Assembly: GCF_019711435.1 (NCBI RefSeq)
Contig: NZ_JAIGNK010000001.1
Coordinates: 620,001 to 684,000 of the forward strand
DNA from: Qipengyuania polymorpha
Lineage (GTDB): Bacteria > Pseudomonadota > Alphaproteobacteria > Sphingomonadales > Sphingomonadaceae
Reading direction: 5' to 3'
DNA: 64,000 nt
A program made the position numbers and the translations under genes. Positions 1-7,844 of this stretch are shown here, in pieces (positions within the stretch are counted from its first letter, which is position 1; every line of letters begins with the position of its first letter). A model generated the notes under the pieces. It was not told the DNA's origin. It saw nothing but the letters and a program-made list of their open reading frames with translations, and searched no databases.

Positions 1-599
1 TGCCACATGGTCGTGAGCAGGCCTTCCCAGCCTTCCGACGCGGCATTGGGTGCCATGGCGCCGAGGACGAAGACGATGGGGACGATCATGATATCTTCGA
101 ACAGCAGCATCGACAATGCTGCACGGCCGACAGGGCTGGTGCTGCCCGAAATCGGGAGGACGATGGCAGTCGAGGAGAAGGCGAGGGCAAAGCCCAATGC
201 CAGCGCGCCAATCCAGTACTGCCCCATCATCGAGAGGACGACGGCAAGGCAGATGCCGCCAATGAGGAGTTCCGCCGCGCCGAGCCCGAACACCAGCCTG
301 CGCAATTGCCACAGGCGCTTGAATGAAAGTTCCAGCCCGATGGCGAAGAGCAACAGGATGATCCCGAATTCGGCGAATAAATCCAGCGCCTCCGGGTCCG
401 ATATTGTGACGTGTTCGAGCCATGGTCGCTCGAAGACGAGTTGGCCGAGGCCGTACGGTCCGACGAGGATGCCGATGAGGATGAACCCGATGACCGGCGT
501 GATGCGGAAGCGGGTGAAAACGGGAATGACCAAGCCCGCCGCGCCAAGGATGACGAGCGCGTCGGAAAGTGCAGGTGATGCCAGTTCGCCCGATGCCAT
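1..599 (-). CDS. KefB/CPA2-type cation:proton antiporter, N-terminal part
   Basis: Partial gene cut by the left edge; about 199 N-terminal residues are present and the frame stays open. Reading begins MASGELASPALSDALVILGA and runs through several hydrophobic segments, including VIGFILIGILVGPYGLG and LFAEFGIILLLFAIGLELSF, the pattern of monovalent cation:proton antiporter-2 (Kef-type) membrane domains. The family exchanges K+ or Na+ for H+ across the inner membrane; Kef members often add a cytoplasmic TrkA-N domain, which would lie outside the window. The gene follows the GNAT-nitrilase gene on the same strand by about 50 bases. Substrate and glutathione gating cannot be judged from this part. 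Confidence 0.85.
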   Translation of the reverse strand, partial: MASGELASPALSDALVILGAAGLVIPVFTRFRITPVIGFILIGILVGPYGLGQLVFERPWLEHVTISDPEALDLFAEFGIILLLFAIGLELSFKRLWQLRRLVFGLGAAELLIGGICLAVVLSMMGQYWIGALALGFALAFSSTAIVLPISGSTSPVGRAALSMLLFEDIMIVPIVFVLGAMAPNAASEGWEGLLTTMW

Positions 600-649
600 G
601 GGTTAGCTCTAGCCAGCAGGTTTTACGAAGTCACGACGCTTGGGAAGTT

Positions 650-2308
650 TTAGCCACCGCCGGGATGCGCAGGACCGAGCGGTTCGCGGCGCGGACGCGG
701 TTTCCCGGGGTGTTTGCCATCCTCGTCCCACTCGATGCGGTAGAGGTCGAAGCGGCGGTCGGCGAGATTACGCACGGTCCCTTCGGCGCGCGCCCATTGG
801 AGGTCGGCAAGGTTCACGTCGCTGATGGTGAGCGTTTCCACGTTCTCGGTGGATTCGGCGGCAATGCCATCGCGCGCGAAGGGGAAGTCGCAGGGAGTCA
901 GGATGCAGCTTTGCGCATACTGGATGTCCATATTGCCCACATTCGGCAAATTGCCGACATTGCCCGAGAGCACGACGAAGCACTGGTTCTCGATGGCGCG
1001 CGCCTGTCCGCAATAGCGCACGCGGAGATAGCCCTGGCGGCTGTCGGTGCAGAAGGGCACGAAGATGATGCGCGCGCCTTCGTCGGCAAGGCGGCGGCTG
1101 AGTTCGGGGAATTCGCTGTCGTAGCAAATCTGCACGCCGATCGGACCGCAGTCGGTCTGGATGACCTCCACCTTGTCGCCGCCCTTGATGTTCCACCAGT
1201 ACCGCTCGTTCGGCGTGGGGTGGATCTTCTCCTGCGCGTGGACCGAACCGTCGCGCAGGCAGACATAGGCGACATTGTGGATGTCGCCATCTTCCATCCG
1301 CGTCGGGTGGCTGCCGGCGATGATGTTGATGTTGTAGCGCATCGCCATCTCGGAGATGTCGTCGCGCAGGCGCGGGGTATATTCGGACAGGCGCTCGATT
1401 GCCTCGACGGGCGAGAGTTCCTTCTCCTCGAAACTCAGCAGCATGAGCGTGAAGAGCTCGGGAAAGACGATGAAGTCCGATTCGTAATCGCTTGCAACGT
1501 CTACGAAATATGTGACGTGGCGCATGAATTCGTCATAGTCCGCCACCTGCCGCGCCTGCAGCTGGCACGTCGCCACGCGCACGGCCTCGACACCGCGCGG
1601 GATGCGCTTTTTCACCGGCTGGTCGCGCTCGACATAGGGGTTGCGCCAGACCATCATCACGGCGTTCGCTATGCTGGCCTTGTCCTCGGGAAGGTAGCCT
1701 TCCATGATGCGTTCGGGCTCGAAACCATTCGCGAGCTGGAAGCGCAGGACGGGGTCGTGCAATTTCCCTTCGACGACCTTTTCCAGATAGTCTTGCGGAC
1801 CATCCACCTTGCGGCGGGAGCGTCGATAATTCGGCATACGTCCGGCGAAGACGATGCCAGTCAGGTCCTTGTCTTCGGCCAGCGCGCGGCGCTCTTCGTA
1901 TAGTCGCCGCCCGATGCGTACGCCGCGCACCTTGGGGTCGACGCACATCTCGTAGCCATAAAGCCAGTCGCCGGTCGGGTCGTGACGGCTGCCGTAGCCA
2001 TTGCCGGTAATCTCGTCCCAGTCATGGTCCTGGAAGGCGAGTGCCTCGGCCAACTGCATGGTGGCACAGTATCCTACCACCTCGTCATCGAGCAGGGCGA
2101 CGAAGCAACCTTCCTTGAAGTTGTTGATCTGCCCGCGGATTTCGCCGTGGGTGTAGGCGGGCATGTCCTCGTAAACGCGCCGCACGAGGTTCGCGATGCC
2201 GGGAATGTCCTTGATCATCGCATTGCGGACATCGAGCCGTTTCTGCCCGAACTTTTCCGAACCCTTGCGGCGTGTGGTGCGCTTCTTCGCTGGCTGCTTG
2301 GCCATCAA
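650..2308 (-). CDS. GNAT acetyltransferase fused to carbon-nitrogen hydrolase
   Basis: A 552-residue two-domain cytoplasmic protein. After a basic start (MMAKQPAKKRTTRRKG), residues about 25-220 resemble a GNAT acyltransferase, with the acetyl-CoA loop region around VDPKVRGVRIGRRLYEE. Residues about 240-520 form a nitrilase-superfamily domain with the expected triad: Glu284 in FPELF, Lys361 in AQEKIHP and Cys395 in VQICYDSEFPE. Nitrilase-family enzymes cleave amides or nitriles; the GNAT half could transfer an acyl group to the same substrate. Start codons at 2308 and 2305 are both possible. The substrate is unknown. It lies between icd and an antiporter, which gives no functional hint. Confidence 0.88.
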   Translation of the reverse strand: MMAKQPAKKRTTRRKGSEKFGQKRLDVRNAMIKDIPGIANLVRRVYEDMPAYTHGEIRGQINNFKEGCFVALLDDEVVGYCATMQLAEALAFQDHDWDEITGNGYGSRHDPTGDWLYGYEMCVDPKVRGVRIGRRLYEERRALAEDKDLTGIVFAGRMPNYRRSRRKVDGPQDYLEKVVEGKLHDPVLRFQLANGFEPERIMEGYLPEDKASIANAVMMVWRNPYVERDQPVKKRIPRGVEAVRVATCQLQARQVADYDEFMRHVTYFVDVASDYESDFIVFPELFTLMLLSFEEKELSPVEAIERLSEYTPRLRDDISEMAMRYNINIIAGSHPTRMEDGDIHNVAYVCLRDGSVHAQEKIHPTPNERYWWNIKGGDKVEVIQTDCGPIGVQICYDSEFPELSRRLADEGARIIFVPFCTDSRQGYLRVRYCGQARAIENQCFVVLSGNVGNLPNVGNMDIQYAQSCILTPCDFPFARDGIAAESTENVETLTISDVNLADLQWARAEGTVRNLADRRFDLYRIEWDEDGKHPGKPRPRREPLGPAHPGGG

Positions 2309-2344
2309 TACCCCGTCTTCAATTTATCGACCCCAAACGAAAAC

Positions 2345-2369
2345 GGGGCCGGCTTTACGCCGACCCCGA
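2345..2369 (-). terminator. Intrinsic terminator after icd
   Basis: On the minus strand a 10-bp GC-rich stem (CGGGGTCGGC pairing with GCCGGCCCCG, one G-U) encloses the loop GTAAA and is followed by TTTTCGTTT. A second perfect 7-bp hairpin (TCCGGGT, loop, ACCCGGA) sits at 2383-2400 between this site and the icd stop. Confidence 0.8.
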
Positions 2370-2411
2370 TGATCTGGCTTATCCGGGTAACGACCCGGAC
2401 GCGCTTGGGTT

Positions 2412-3632
2412 TCAGCCCCAGTTCGCCATTTCGGCTTCGAGGCCTTCCACGATGGCTTCGAAGAACTGTTCGGTGGTCATCCAGCTCTGGTCCGGGCCGA
2501 TCAGCAGTGCGAGGTCCTTGGTCATCTTGCCGCTCTCGACGGTCTTGATGCAGACCTGCTCGAGCGTCTCGGCGAACTTCACCACATCGGGCGTGCCATC
2601 GAACTTGCCGCGATACATGAGGCCGCGCGTCCAGGCGAAGATGCTGGCGATCGGGTTGGTCGAGGTCGCCTTGCCCTGCTGGTGCTGGCGATAGTGACGG
2701 GTGACGGTGCCGTGGGCTGCTTCCGCTTCCACGGTCTTGCCATCGGGCGTCATCAGCACCGAGGTCATCAGGCCGAGCGAGCCGAAGCCCTGCGCGACGA
2801 TGTCCGACTGCACGTCGCCGTCGTAGTTCTTGCAGGCCCAGACGAACTTGCCGTTCCACTTGAGCGCGGCGGCGACCATGTCGTCGATCAGGCGGTGCTC
2901 GTAGGTGAGGCCGTGCTTTTCGAACTCGGCCTTGTATTCGGCGTCGAACACTTCCTGGAACAGGTCCTTGAAGCGGCCATCGTACTTCTTGAGAATGGTG
3001 TTCTTGGTCGACAGGTACACCGGCCACTTGCGGTCGAGACCATAAGCGAAGCTGGCGCGCGCGAAGTCGCGGATGCTGTCGTCGAGGTTGTACATTGCCA
3101 TGGCGACGCCGGGGCTCTGGAATTCGAACACGTCGAGATCGATGTTCTCGCCGTTCTCGCCTTCGAAGACGAGGCGCAGCTTGCCGGCGCCCGGGATCAG
3201 CGTGTCGGTGGCGCGATACTGGTCACCGAAAGCATGACGGCCGACCACGATGGGGTCGGTCCAGCCCGGCACGAGACGCGGCACGTTGTCGATGACGATC
3301 GGCTCGCGGAAGACCACGCCGCCGAGGATGTTGCGGATCGTGCCGTTGGGCGAACGCCACATCTTCTTGAGGTCAAATTCTTCAACGCGTGCTTCGTCGG
3401 GAGTGATCGTGGCGCACTTCACGCCGACACCGTGTTCCTTGATCGCGTTGGCCGCATCGACCGTGATCTGGTCATCGGTCTCGTCGCGCTTTTCGATCGA
3501 GAGGTCGTAATACTTGAGGTCGATGTCGAGATAGGGAAGGATCAGCCGTTCGCGGATCCACTTCCAGATGATCTTCGTCATTTCGTCGCCGTCGAGTTCG
3601 ACGACCGGGTTGGCTACCTTGATCTTGGCCAT
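2412..3632 (-). CDS. icd: NADP-dependent isocitrate dehydrogenase
   Basis: A 406-residue TCA-cycle enzyme that oxidatively decarboxylates isocitrate to 2-oxoglutarate with NADP+. The sequence [20 protein letters not shown] and the later [20 protein letters not shown] block (substrate-binding Ser/Asn/Arg residues) mark the eukaryotic-like subfamily II, which is common in alphaproteobacteria. Length matches that family. It is divergent from the exopolysaccharide locus across about 250 bases and ends in a hairpin plus an intrinsic terminator, so it appears to be a single-gene unit. The cofactor assignment rests on subfamily membership. Confidence 0.96.
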   Translation of the reverse strand: MAKIKVANPVVELDGDEMTKIIWKWIRERLILPYLDIDLKYYDLSIEKRDETDDQITVDAANAIKEHGVGVKCATITPDEARVEEFDLKKMWRSPNGTIRNILGGVVFREPIVIDNVPRLVPGWTDPIVVGRHAFGDQYRATDTLIPGAGKLRLVFEGENGENIDLDVFEFQSPGVAMAMYNLDDSIRDFARASFAYGLDRKWPVYLSTKNTILKKYDGRFKDLFQEVFDAEYKAEFEKHGLTYEHRLIDDMVAAALKWNGKFVWACKNYDGDVQSDIVAQGFGSLGLMTSVLMTPDGKTVEAEAAHGTVTRHYRQHQQGKATSTNPIASIFAWTRGLMYRGKFDGTPDVVKFAETLEQVCIKTVESGKMTKDLALLIGPDQSWMTTEQFFEAIVEGLEAEMANWG

Positions 3633-3739
3633 GGGTTTCCTGTCTGTTCGGATTGAGTTGGGCGCGCTTTAGCAGAGACGCTGGCGAGGGCAAGGTGGGG
3701 CCGGATGCGGGCTTGGTTACGGTAGGCTTAACCCCATGA

Positions 3740-3761
3740 GGCAATAGCAAATTATATTGCC
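3740..3761. promoter_or_regulatory. Palindrome upstream of the EPS locus
   Basis: A perfect inverted repeat GGCAATA-N8-TATTGCC in the AT-rich middle of the 250-base gap between icd and the first EPS gene. Dyads of this size and spacing usually bind dimeric regulators. The regulator is not known and the site could serve either divergent gene. Confidence 0.45.
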
Positions 3762-3882
3762 ATCAAGCCGCTGCTTGGATTAGGGGAGCGCCCGCACGGC
3801 GCGGTGGGGCGACCGCGCAGCCGGGTCCATTTTTGTAAAAAGCGAGTTGTTGCGCGCGCTTGCCGCTCGCATTGATTGTCAC

Positions 3883-5250
3883 ATGTCCCTGAAGGATTAT
3901 CTCGACACCAAGGTTCGCGATTCGATGGAGCACCGTCGAATCCAGCTTTACGCGATGCTTTTCCTGTTCGACGTCGCCATCGGCTTCGGCAGCTTCTGGC
4001 TGGCGGGCAAGGTCTATGTCGGCGAGGATGTTTCGATGCGGGCCATCCAGGTCATGCAGCTGACTGCGCCGATCTACCTCGTCATCGCCATCTACAACCG
4101 CGTCTATTCAATCGAGGCGCTGGAAAACCTGCGGCATGCCATCTGGCGCATGGGACTGGCGCTGGCCTTTGCGGTGATGTTCTTTCTCGTGCTCACTTTT
4201 TACGCGCGGACCAGCGCGGATTTTGCGCGCAGCACCTTTTCCCTCGCGGTGGCCATCGCTTTCCTTGGAATGGCGGTGGTCCGTGTCTTCGTCGCCTTCC
4301 AGATCAAGCGCCAGTTCGGGGGCAAGGTCAGCAATATCCTGCTCATCGAAGATGGCGGGCCGGATGTCCGGCTGCCTGGCGCGGATCGAGTGACGGCCGA
4401 TCCGGCCCTTGTGGAAAATGCACAAACCAATCCCGAAGCGCTCGACATGCTCGGGCGGACAATGCTCCACAATGACCGGGTCATCGTCAGTTGCCCGGTC
4501 GAACGCCGCGTCTTCTGGACACGGATCATGCGGGCTGCCGGGGTTCGAGGCGAGGTCGTTTCCGAAGCGTTGCAGGAATTGGGAGCGCTTGCGCTTGAAA
4601 GGCACGACGGCTGGTCCTTCCTCGTCGTTTCCGCCGGCCCCCTGGGTCTGCGCGACCGCCTGACCAAGCGTGCCATCGACCTCGCTTTCACGATACCCGC
4701 TCTTATCCTGCTGGGCCCCCTCATGCTGGTGGTGGCGCTGCTCATCAAGCTGGAGGACGGCGGTCCGGTGTTCTTCGTGCAGCCGCGGATGGGGCAGGGC
4801 AATATCATGTTCAACATGCTCAAGTTCCGCTCGATGAAGGTCGCCAGGCTGGATTCCGAAGGCGCCCGTTCGACCTCCCGGGACGATGACCGTGTCACGC
4901 GTATCGGCAAGTTCATCCGCCGCACCAGTATCGATGAGCTGCCGCAATTGCTCAACGTCCTGCGCTCCGAGATGAGCCTCGTCGGACCGCGCCCCCATGC
5001 ACTGGGTTCGCTCGCCAACGACAAGTTGTTCTGGGAAATCGATACCGATTACTGGCAGCGCCACTCGCTCAAGCCCGGCTTGACCGGATTGGCACAGGTC
5101 CGCGGTTTTCGCGGTGCGACGGAGACCGAGGACCATTTGACCGACCGTCTCAACGCCGACCTAGAGTACATCCGGAACTGGTCCCCATTGGCCGACATCC
5201 GTATCATTTTTGCAACGGCCCGCGTGCTTGTGCATCCCAATGCCTACTAG
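3883..5250 (+). CDS. Polyprenyl glycosylphosphotransferase initiating EPS synthesis
   Basis: A 455-residue membrane enzyme that should load the first sugar-phosphate onto undecaprenyl phosphate. The N-terminal half has four hydrophobic segments (residues about 20-130) followed by a degenerate CoA-binding-like region. The C-terminal third is a bacterial sugar transferase domain: KRAIDLAFTIPALILLGPL, then MLKFRSMKV, DELPQLLNVL and SLVGPRPH. I chose the ATG at 3883 (MSLKDYLDTK) over an in-frame TTG 36 bases upstream. It heads the exopolysaccharide locus. The sugar is not predictable; WcaJ-like (glucose) and WbaP-like (galactose) enzymes share these motifs. Confidence 0.9.
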   Translation: MSLKDYLDTKVRDSMEHRRIQLYAMLFLFDVAIGFGSFWLAGKVYVGEDVSMRAIQVMQLTAPIYLVIAIYNRVYSIEALENLRHAIWRMGLALAFAVMFFLVLTFYARTSADFARSTFSLAVAIAFLGMAVVRVFVAFQIKRQFGGKVSNILLIEDGGPDVRLPGADRVTADPALVENAQTNPEALDMLGRTMLHNDRVIVSCPVERRVFWTRIMRAAGVRGEVVSEALQELGALALERHDGWSFLVVSAGPLGLRDRLTKRAIDLAFTIPALILLGPLMLVVALLIKLEDGGPVFFVQPRMGQGNIMFNMLKFRSMKVARLDSEGARSTSRDDDRVTRIGKFIRRTSIDELPQLLNVLRSEMSLVGPRPHALGSLANDKLFWEIDTDYWQRHSLKPGLTGLAQVRGFRGATETEDHLTDRLNADLEYIRNWSPLADIRIIFATARVLVHPNAY

Positions 5251-5300
5251 GGGCTATCCTGCGCAAAAATACCGAAATATAAAATAATTAGGCCATGCGC

Positions 5301-5381
5301 GGAACCATCGAGGGCTCTTGTGTTTGGTTCCATTGTGCGGGCGCGAATAACCCGGTGCAATCGTATTTTAACCGGTTGCAC
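5301..5381. promoter_or_regulatory. Two inverted repeats before the small exported protein
   Basis: The 198-base AT-rich gap after the glycosyltransferase holds GGAACCA-N17-TGGTTCC (5301-5331) and GTGCAA-N15-TTGCAC (5355-5381). The first could form an RNA hairpin but has no T-run; the second looks like a widely spaced operator. A promoter for the downstream small gene probably lies here, but I cannot fix its -35 and -10. Confidence 0.3.
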
Positions 5382-5448
5382 TTAGGGGGAAACATTGCTA
5401 GCCAGCCGTTCGAATTCTCGCTTAAGAAGAAAAACTAGGAGATTACCT

Positions 5449-5709
5449 ATGAAGACCAGCCGCCTTCTCTCGGGCCTCGGTGCAGTAGCTATGGCGGTCG
5501 TTCCCGTCGCAGCTCAGGCCGGCACCCGTGCGGCCGACACCGGCGCCATCGCTGTTCAGCCCGTCAAGATGTCGGGTGTTGAGCGTGGTACCGAAACTGT
5601 GACCACGAAGAGCGAACTCGGTGGCTCGGCTACCATCCTCGCTGTTCTCGCTGCTGTTGCCGTCATCGTCGGCATCATCATCGCAGTGGACGACGACACC
5701 ACCGACTAA
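5449..5709 (+). CDS. Small exported one-pass protein of the EPS locus
   Basis: An 86-residue protein starting at an ATG with a strong ribosome site (AGGAG, then ATTACCT). MKTSRLLSGLGAVAMAVVPVAAQA is a clear Sec signal sequence with an AQA cleavage site. The mature part is short and Thr-rich, then comes a hydrophobic segment (ATILAVLAAVAVIVGIIIAV) and an acidic tail DDDTTD. No known domain is recognised. It has a palindrome-rich upstream region and its own intrinsic terminator, so it may be made in large amounts independently of the flanking EPS genes. A role in the cell surface or polymer is inferred only from position. Confidence 0.8.
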   Translation: MKTSRLLSGLGAVAMAVVPVAAQAGTRAADTGAIAVQPVKMSGVERGTETVTTKSELGGSATILAVLAAVAVIVGIIIAVDDDTTD

Positions 5710-5733
5710 TCGGTTAGTCGAAAAGAATTCTTG

Positions 5734-5765
5734 ACCTCGCCGGCCCCGGTCGGCGAGGTTTTTCT
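5734..5765 (+). terminator. Intrinsic terminator after the small exported protein
   Basis: Perfect 9-bp stem (ACCTCGCCG with CGGCGAGGT), 8-base GC loop, then TTTTTCTT. It separates the small gene from the downstream polymerase gene, whose start lies only about 40 bases further on. Confidence 0.9.
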
Positions 5766-5800
5766 TGTTTGTAGCGGTGTTCCATCCTGTGGGGGGTCTA

Positions 5801-7159
5801 GTGCCGACTCAGAAGAATCATTCCGGCGTCGCGCGCCTGCTGCATGTCCATCGCACCCTGGGCTGGCCTCTCGTTGCGCTTCTCGTCATCGCAGTGGTCC
5901 TGGGTGGCGGAGGAATCCGGCACGGACTGACCAATCTCGTCGTGCAGCTCACCGCCCTCGCGGTGATCCTGTTCCAGCCGGGCATGGTGAGGCGGTTCTT
6001 TTCTGAAGCGCCCCTGTGGCTCAAGGTCCTCGTGCCCCTGACCATCCTGCTTCCGCTCCTGCAACTGGTTCCGCTGCCTGCAGGAATGTGGCGCGGTTTG
6101 CCCGGCCGCGAGATGGCGGCCGAAACGCGGGACCTGATCGGTGCGGGCGACGGGTGGTTTCCCGTAACCCTCGACCGTGCGCGGACACTCATCGCGCTGT
6201 TCGCACTCGCGGCCCCCTTGGCCGTCATCTTCTCGGCGCATGGTCTGAAGGCTGACTGGCGACGTAGTGCGCTCGTCCTCCTCGTTGCGCTCGCATTCCT
6301 GCATTTCGCATTTGGCGTGGTGCAATTTGCAGCGGGAGGCGACACGTTGCGCCTGTATGAGACCAATGATGCCGGAAGGTTCTACGGCTTCTTCGTGGGG
6401 CACATCGCCAGCGGGCTATTCCTCGTCATCGGCCTGTGCGCGCTGATCGGCCTCTTTGCATCCAAGAGGCGCACCTCGCTCGACCTGATGCTTTACCCCG
6501 CTGGAGCTGCCTTGCTCGTGATCGGCGTTGTCCTGTCCAGTTCGCGGTCCGCGATCGCCCTGCTGCTGCTGCCCGGATTGTGGGCGGCATGGCTGGGGTG
6601 GAAGGAATTGCGTCGCTTTTCGCCCAGGACCCGCTGGCTGACGCTTGGTGGCGTGATAACGCTGCTCGGCGCTGCGGCGCTCGTGATGGCGACCAACGAA
6701 CGCCTCGGCGCTACCTGGGAGCGGTTCGAGAGCTTCGAGGATTCCCGCCCGGATATCTGGGAAGACACCATGGTCGGCATCGAGCGCTATTGGCCGGTGG
6801 GAAGCGGCATGGGCACGTTCGACGAGGTGTTCCAGGTTGAGGAATCGCTTGAAACGCTCCCGGCGAAGAAAGCCGCCAGGGCGCATAACGAATATTTCGA
6901 AATCACGCTGGAGGCGGGGATATTCGGCATCCTGCTGGTGGTCGCCTGGGTTGCCGGATTGCTCTATTCCGCCTATCGGGGGCTGCGCACGGTTCAGGCC
7001 CCGGTAACGCTCGCGGCGGCACTGTCGCTGCTTTGTATTGCGCTTCAGGCGCTCATCTATTTCCCACTGCGCAATATGGCGGTCTTATGCATTGCAGGAC
7101 TGCTTGTGGCTCTGCTAACGGCGCCGGTGACGATTAAGAGGGATCGGGTCATTGAATAG
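5801..7159 (+). CDS. O-antigen ligase/polymerase family membrane protein
   Basis: About 452 residues with roughly ten hydrophobic segments. The block SSSRSAIALLLLPGLWAAWLGWKEL and a large periplasmic loop near residues 310-380 (VGSGMGTFDEVFQVEE, then KAARAHNEYFEITLEAG) match the Wzy_C/WaaL O-antigen ligase family, where the conserved loop carries an HNEYF-type motif. Such proteins join or polymerise lipid-linked glycans at the outer face of the inner membrane. I chose GTG at 5801, preceded by GGGGGG, over an upstream TTG that lies inside the terminator tail. It overlaps the next gene by 8 bases. Confidence 0.85.
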   Translation: MPTQKNHSGVARLLHVHRTLGWPLVALLVIAVVLGGGGIRHGLTNLVVQLTALAVILFQPGMVRRFFSEAPLWLKVLVPLTILLPLLQLVPLPAGMWRGLPGREMAAETRDLIGAGDGWFPVTLDRARTLIALFALAAPLAVIFSAHGLKADWRRSALVLLVALAFLHFAFGVVQFAAGGDTLRLYETNDAGRFYGFFVGHIASGLFLVIGLCALIGLFASKRRTSLDLMLYPAGAALLVIGVVLSSSRSAIALLLLPGLWAAWLGWKELRRFSPRTRWLTLGGVITLLGAAALVMATNERLGATWERFESFEDSRPDIWEDTMVGIERYWPVGSGMGTFDEVFQVEESLETLPAKKAARAHNEYFEITLEAGIFGILLVVAWVAGLLYSAYRGLRTVQAPVTLAAALSLLCIALQALIYFPLRNMAVLCIAGLLVALLTAPVTIKRDRVIE

Positions 7160-7841
7160 GATTTTCGCAGGTGGGCTGATGGCCCTCACTCTGCTTCTCG
7201 CGGGCTGCTTCAGCCCGTCCGACGGCTTGCCCGCTGGGGAAGAGGCATATCGCGTCATTCCGGTTCAATCGGAGGACGGGGCCTTGCGTGAATATCGCAT
7301 TGGCGTTCTCGATGTACTGTCGATCCGTACCTTTCAGGAACCCGAACTGACTTTCGACCAGATCGCGGTCACTTCGGCCGGAACGATCAATTTCCCCTTC
7401 ATCGGCGAACTCAATGTCATCGGTAAGACGCCGCAGACCCTGAGCGACGAAATCGAGGCCGGGCTGGGGACGCGCTATATTCGCGATCCGCAGGTCGTCG
7501 TCGGCGTGGTCAGCTCGGCCGCGCAGCGTGTCACGGTCGATGGCGAAGTCGTCCAGCCGGGCGTTTACGAGATTGCGGGCACTTCCTCGCTTATCGAATC
7601 CGTCGCCCGTGCGCGCGGTCTCAAATTCACCGGTGTGGATGACGAGGTCATCGTTTTCCGCATGATCGAAGGCGAGCGTCATGGCGCGGTCTTCGACTTG
7701 CGCGCGATCCGCGAAGGCCGCGCTCCCGACCCCGAAATCATCGGCGGCGACCGCATTGTCGTCGGCTATTCGGCACTCCGCGGCGCCTGGGAAGATTTCA
7801 AATCGGCCGCACCGGTCTTCAACGTTTTCAGAAGGTTCTGA
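7152..7841 (+). CDS. Wza-like polysaccharide export lipoprotein
   Basis: A 229-residue outer-membrane lipoprotein. The TTG start gives MNRIFAGGLMALTLLLAGC, a signal peptide ending in an LAGC lipobox. Residues about 45-130 form a Poly_export domain (YRIGVLDVLSIRTFQEPELT, then GTINFPFIGELNVIGKTPQT), followed by a SLBB-like segment (VTVDGEVVQPGVYEIAGTSS). It is shorter than E. coli Wza (379 residues), as is common in alphaproteobacteria. It overlaps the preceding ligase gene and is followed three bases later by the Wzc-like kinase, so these three genes should be co-transcribed and work as the export machine. Confidence 0.93.
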   Translation: MNRIFAGGLMALTLLLAGCFSPSDGLPAGEEAYRVIPVQSEDGALREYRIGVLDVLSIRTFQEPELTFDQIAVTSAGTINFPFIGELNVIGKTPQTLSDEIEAGLGTRYIRDPQVVVGVVSSAAQRVTVDGEVVQPGVYEIAGTSSLIESVARARGLKFTGVDDEVIVFRMIEGERHGAVFDLRAIREGRAPDPEIIGGDRIVVGYSALRGAWEDFKSAAPVFNVFRRF

Positions 7842-7844
7842 TAA

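Noticed and set aside
5301-5325. GGAAC box before the small exported protein as an EcfG promoter
   Set aside because: The downstream element is GTTT at the wrong spacing, and the sequence is better explained as one arm of an inverted repeat.
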